64,000 bases of DNA from the NCBI GenBank assembly GCA_004020315.1, contig SAQG01000013.1, positions 62,001-126,000 on the forward strand, written 5' to 3'. A program made the position numbers and the translations under genes. The notes below the pieces were generated by a model. It searched no databases, had not been told where the DNA came from, and saw nothing but the letters and a program-made list of their open reading frames with translations. Every line of letters starts with the position of its first letter. Position 1 is the first letter of the stretch. Positions 61,174 through 64,000 of the stretch are shown one piece after another. Origin of the DNA: Mesorhizobium sp. Lineage in GTDB: Bacteria; Pseudomonadota; Alphaproteobacteria; Rhizobiales; Rhizobiaceae.

Positions 61174-61598
61174 GTGCCCATCGAGACAAAGCCGAGGCCT
61201 TCGCCGCCGGGCTGATGACGCAAGCGCTGTGGCCGCTGCTGCTGGTGCTGGCCACGTTGGTGGCCGCGCCGGTTATCGCCGTGGCAGCGCAGCCGCAAGC
61301 GACGACGGTGACGGCCGCGGCCTGGCTGGTCGCGGCAGCCAGCGGCGTGGTCACCCTCGCGCTCTCGGCCCTGCTCACCTTCGACGCTCTGCTGTTCTGG
61401 CTGATGGCGAGCCACACCAGCGAGGCCGCCGGCGGTGCCTCGGTCGACGACGTGCTGGCGCGCATGCGCGTCAAACCGGCCGCTGCCGGCATCGGCTCGC
61501 TCGACCGGCGCATCGCGGGCGCGCAGCGCCTGCTGATGAACCAGCGCATCGCGCTCGGGCTGTTCGTGGCGGTATCCGCCGTCGCTCTGTCTTTCTGA
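61170..61598 (+). CDS. small membrane protein of the lipid cluster
   Basis: A 142-aa protein with three predicted helices: about 18-40 (LWPLLLVLATLVAAPVIAVA), 48-80 (AWLVAAASGVVTLALSALLT) and 122-141 (MNQRIALGLFVAVSAVAL). Between them lies a charged cytoplasmic loop (VDDVLARMRVKPAAAGIGSL). The ATG overlaps the stop of the phosphatase gene, so it is made with it. I know no family; there is no counterpart in E. coli ynbABCD. A partner or scaffold of the pathway enzymes is a guess from position. Confidence 0.75.
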   Translation: MSAHRDKAEAFAAGLMTQALWPLLLVLATLVAAPVIAVAAQPQATTVTAAAWLVAAASGVVTLALSALLTFDALLFWLMASHTSEAAGGASVDDVLARMRVKPAAAGIGSLDRRIAGAQRLLMNQRIALGLFVAVSAVALSF

Positions 61599-61606
61599 GC
61601 CGGACG

Positions 61607-62269
61607 ATGAGCAAGCTTGGCACCCGCACGTTCACCCTGCTGCAGACCGTGACCTCGGTCGGCCTGTCGGCGCTGGCCTGGGCGGTAACCGGCGTGCGGC
61701 CGATCTGGAACGGCAGCCAGCCGTCGGACCGGCAGCGCATCTACTTCGCCAACCATGCCAGCCACGGTGATTTCATCCTGCTGTCGGCCTGCCTCAGTGA
61801 GAAGGAGCGCGCCCGCACCCATGCCGTCGCGGCAGCCGACTATTGGGGCAAGACGCGTCTGCGCCGTTTCATTGCGGAGGACATGCTGTCTTCCGTGCTC
61901 ATCCACCGGCAGTGGACCGATGAGGCTGAGAATCCGATCTCGATCATGCTGTCGGTGCTCGACGAGGGCCATTCGCTGATCATCTTCCCCGAAGGCACGC
62001 GCAACATGACCGACGAGCCGCTGCTGCCGTTCCGCTCCGGCCTCTACAATCTCTCGATGGCGCGACCCGACGTCGAACTCATCCCGTGTTGGATCGAGAA
62101 CATGTCGCGGGTGCTGCCCAAGGGCCAGTTCGTGCCGGTGCCGCTGCTTTGCCGCGTCGTCTTCGGCGCGCCGATCGCCATTGCCCCCGGCGAGGAACGC
62201 CGCGCCTTTCTCGACCGCGCCCGCCAGGCGCTGCTTGCGCTCAATCCCCGCCCGCAAAGAGACGATTAG
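61607..62269 (+). CDS. lysophospholipid acyltransferase, PlsC-like
   Basis: A 220-aa 1-acyl-glycerophosphate acyltransferase family protein. Motif I is NHASHGD (HX4D), motif III FPEGTRN, and a hydrophobic N-terminal segment (TLLQTVTSVGLSALAWAVTG) attaches it to the membrane. It would re-acylate a lyso-lipid, in line with the hydrolase domain of the neighbouring gene. It begins 8 nt after the preceding stop and is followed 6 nt later by the CdsA-like gene. The housekeeping plsC would normally lie elsewhere. Confidence 0.9.
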   Translation: MSKLGTRTFTLLQTVTSVGLSALAWAVTGVRPIWNGSQPSDRQRIYFANHASHGDFILLSACLSEKERARTHAVAAADYWGKTRLRRFIAEDMLSSVLIHRQWTDEAENPISIMLSVLDEGHSLIIFPEGTRNMTDEPLLPFRSGLYNLSMARPDVELIPCWIENMSRVLPKGQFVPVPLLCRVVFGAPIAIAPGEERRAFLDRARQALLALNPRPQRDD

Positions 62270-62275
62270 AACAAC

Positions 62276-63211
62276 ATGCCAATGCACGAGACCCTCATTC
62301 TGGTCGTCGGCCTCGCTGCGGTGCTGACCACGGCAAGCCTGGTCGCCGCCATCCTGTCGTGGCGCGCGCCGAAGCCGCTGTCCTCGACGCTGGTCAACCT
62401 CAACCAGCGCATCAACGCCTGGTGGGTGATGGTGGTGGCGATCACCGTCGCCTTCTTCCTCGGCCGCTCCGGCATGACCATCCTGTTCGCGCTGATCTCG
62501 TTTGCCGCCTTGCGCGAATTCGTGACGCTGACGCACAGCCGCCGCAGCGACCATTGGGTGCTGCTCGGCATGTTCGGCATCATCATCCCGTTCCAGTACT
62601 GGCTGGTGTGGACCGCCTGGTACGGCCTCTTCACCATCTTCATCCCGGTCTACTGCTTCCTGCTGATGCCGGCGATCACCGCGCTTCACGGCGACACCGA
62701 GCGCTTTCTGGAGCGCGTCTCGGCGCAGCAATGGGCCGTCATGATCTCGGTCTACTGCGTCAGCCACGTGCCGGCACTGCTGACGCTCGACGTTCCCGGC
62801 TTCGAAGGCCGCAATTTGTTGCTGATCGCTTTCCTGATCATCACCGTGCAAGGCAGCGACGTGCTGCAATACATCTTCGGCAAGCTGTTCGGCAGGCACC
62901 TGATATCGCCGAAGGTATCGCCGTCGAAAACCTGGGAGGGACTGGTCGGCGGGCTGGCGACGTCGAGTCTGCTTGGCGCCCTGCTGTCGTTCCTGACGCC
63001 GTTTTCGCCGCTCCAGGCAGCGGGTGTTGCCTTCATCGCCTGCCTGATGGGCTTCCTTGGCGGGCTGGTCGCCTCCGCCATCAAGCGCGATCAGGGGGTG
63101 AAGGACTGGGGCCATCTGATCGAGGGCCATGGCGGCATGATGGACCGCGCCGACAGCCTGGTCTTCGCCGCGCCGATTTTCTTTCACACCGTGCGCTATT
63201 TCTGGACGTGA
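62276..63211 (+). CDS. ynbB: phosphatidate cytidylyltransferase, YnbB/CdsA-like
   Basis: A 311-aa polytopic protein with eight or so helices. The CdsA signature is clear near residue 215 (SPKVSPSKTWEGLVGG) and the C terminus (RDQGVKDWGHLIEGHGGMMD, then RADSLVF) holds the metal-binding aspartates. It makes CDP-diacylglycerol, the substrate of the CDP-alcohol transferase at the other end of the cluster. E. coli YnbB is the closest match by context; a chromosomal housekeeping cdsA is expected elsewhere, beside uppS/dxr. Confidence 0.92.
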   Translation: MPMHETLILVVGLAAVLTTASLVAAILSWRAPKPLSSTLVNLNQRINAWWVMVVAITVAFFLGRSGMTILFALISFAALREFVTLTHSRRSDHWVLLGMFGIIIPFQYWLVWTAWYGLFTIFIPVYCFLLMPAITALHGDTERFLERVSAQQWAVMISVYCVSHVPALLTLDVPGFEGRNLLLIAFLIITVQGSDVLQYIFGKLFGRHLISPKVSPSKTWEGLVGGLATSSLLGALLSFLTPFSPLQAAGVAFIACLMGFLGGLVASAIKRDQGVKDWGHLIEGHGGMMDRADSLVFAAPIFFHTVRYFWT

Positions 63212-63226
63212 GAGCGAGCTACGGTC

Positions 63227-64000
63227 TCATTTTGCAGCGGCGAGCGGCGCTTTCTTGGCAGGGCGTGGCCGGCGGCGCATGCGGCGCTTGGCAGCGACCT
63301 TCAGAGCAACCGGCGGGTCGCTCGACAACGCGCCCAGAACGGCTTCGACCATGCCATACGCCACAAAATCGGCGTTGATGTCATTGGCCAATTCGACGGC
63401 TGTCTTTTTGTCGTCGCCGTCCTCCGACCAGAACACGATGCCTACCCGCAGCGCCGACTTGGCACGTTTCAGCCGACGAACCAGGAAACGGGCGTGCTTG
63501 ACGGAGTCGCGATTCAGGAATCCGACCACAACGGTGTCGACAGCGTCGAGCTCGAGCCGGCGAATGCTTGCCGGATCCATATCGGCAAAGCTCGCCTTCG
63601 ATACCGCCGCCCCTTGGACTTCGAGCACCTGCGCCAGCATGGCGGCGGCGGCATCGTCGAGTTCGCCGCGTCCGCCGGCACACAGCACTGAAATGTCCGT
63701 GCCATCCGGCAGCTCGGTGTCGTCCTCGCTCTCCCCTTGCGCCTGCTTGTCCTCGTCCGCTGTGGCAGGCTCGGCTGCGGCTGGCTCATCCTCCTCCGCT
63801 TCCTCCCGTGCGCTGTCCTCAAGGTTCGCCACCAGCGTCTGCGCACTGGCCGCCACCCGCCGTCTTTGCTCATCGCCCATGACACCGCGTACGCGATCCT
63901 GTTCGCCGAGCAGAAGTGCGGGAACGGCGACCTTGTCATAGAATTCGAACAGATATTTTTCCTCCAGGAACTCCTCGGCGTGGTCAGTGGCTTCTTCCGG
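63227..64000 (-). CDS. C-terminal part of a probable AI-2E-type transporter, partial
   Basis: 257 residues are visible; the gene continues beyond the right edge. The first visible part (EEATDHAEEFLEEKYLFEFY, VAVPALLLGEQDRVRGV) resembles the cytoplasmic extension of rhizobial AI-2E family transporters, where a degenerate A..A..FL.....Y.D.VA..... pattern follows the last membrane helix. Then comes an acidic linker (residues EEAEEDEPAAAEPATADE) and a Rossmann-like soluble domain (DISVLCAGGRGELDDAAAAM, VDTVVVGFLNRDSVKHARFL). The tail is very basic (RRMRRRPRPAKKAP). The membrane part is outside the window, so the name is tentative. Confidence 0.5.
   Translation of the reverse strand, partial: PEEATDHAEEFLEEKYLFEFYDKVAVPALLLGEQDRVRGVMGDEQRRRVAASAQTLVANLEDSAREEAEEDEPAAAEPATADEDKQAQGESEDDTELPDGTDISVLCAGGRGELDDAAAAMLAQVLEVQGAAVSKASFADMDPASIRRLELDAVDTVVVGFLNRDSVKHARFLVRRLKRAKSALRVGIVFWSEDGDDKKTAVELANDINADFVAYGMVEAVLGALSSDPPVALKVAAKRRMRRRPRPAKKAPLAAAK

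Noticed and set aside
60905..63187. Minus-strand open frame of 760 codons opposite the lipid cluster
   Set aside because: Shadow of the phosphatase, membrane protein, acyltransferase and CdsA-like genes; composition is Gln/His/Arg-rich without any motif.

Overview
The window reads as chromosome of a high-GC alphaproteobacterium of the order Hyphomicrobiales, most probably Mesorhizobium or a close relative. The grounds are gene content and regulatory style: a BA14K protein, two DUF982 proteins, a SyrA-like protein, a GTTC-N7-GTTC LexA box, a ROSE thermosensor in front of a small heat-shock gene, CIRCE control of groESL, LigD/Ku end joining, and palindromic intergenic repeats of the rhizobial kind. 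No insertion sequence, prophage, CRISPR array, rRNA or plasmid replication gene was seen. The species call is an inference.

Layout. 1-2.5 kb: accessory-looking left edge with a partial SnoaL-like gene, a divergent tRNA-Gln(TTG), small hypotheticals and a HigB/HigA-like pair. 2.6-11.4 kb: a GGDEF/EAL enzyme, NAD-formate dehydrogenase, a YdeI protein, an HtrA-like protein that lacks its catalytic residues, a YghU glutathione transferase and a sulfotransferase. 11.6-13.6 kb: minCDE. 14.4-17 kb: SRAP DNA-crosslink protein, a LexA box in front of a 59-aa gene, and a frameshifted coiA. 17.3-25 kb: DUF2934, BA14K, a lysine-aminomutase-like radical SAM enzyme, an MscS channel, a broken methyltransferase and an ABC-F ATPase whose 3' end is also present as a decayed second copy. 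25-36 kb: amidase, a broken WD40 protein, GFA enzyme, exonuclease III, hydrolase, and a TPR-Ku-LigD end-joining operon. 36.6-41.5 kb: aldo/keto reductase and a CUT2-type sugar ABC transporter. 41.7-48 kb: small regulators, groES-groEL, usg and two hsp20 genes. 50.5-57 kb: a six-gene sugar operon (isomerase, binding protein, ATPase, permease, RpiR regulator, PfkB kinase). 57.4-63.2 kb: a six-gene membrane-lipid cluster that corresponds to the poorly characterised E. coli ynbABCD genes plus an acyltransferase and a small membrane protein. The right edge holds the end of a probable AI-2E-type transporter.

Most interesting: (1) the ynb-like lipid cluster, with a CDP-alcohol phosphotransferase in which two of four motif aspartates are asparagine; (2) at least five genes broken by one or more small frameshifts, while housekeeping genes are intact; (3) readable regulatory DNA (LexA box, CIRCE, ROSE, a 26-nt palindrome before the RpiR-containing operon, and several hairpins); (4) three families of palindromic or tandem intergenic repeats and an unexplained pair of about 100-bp repeats near 2.05 and 21.6 kb.
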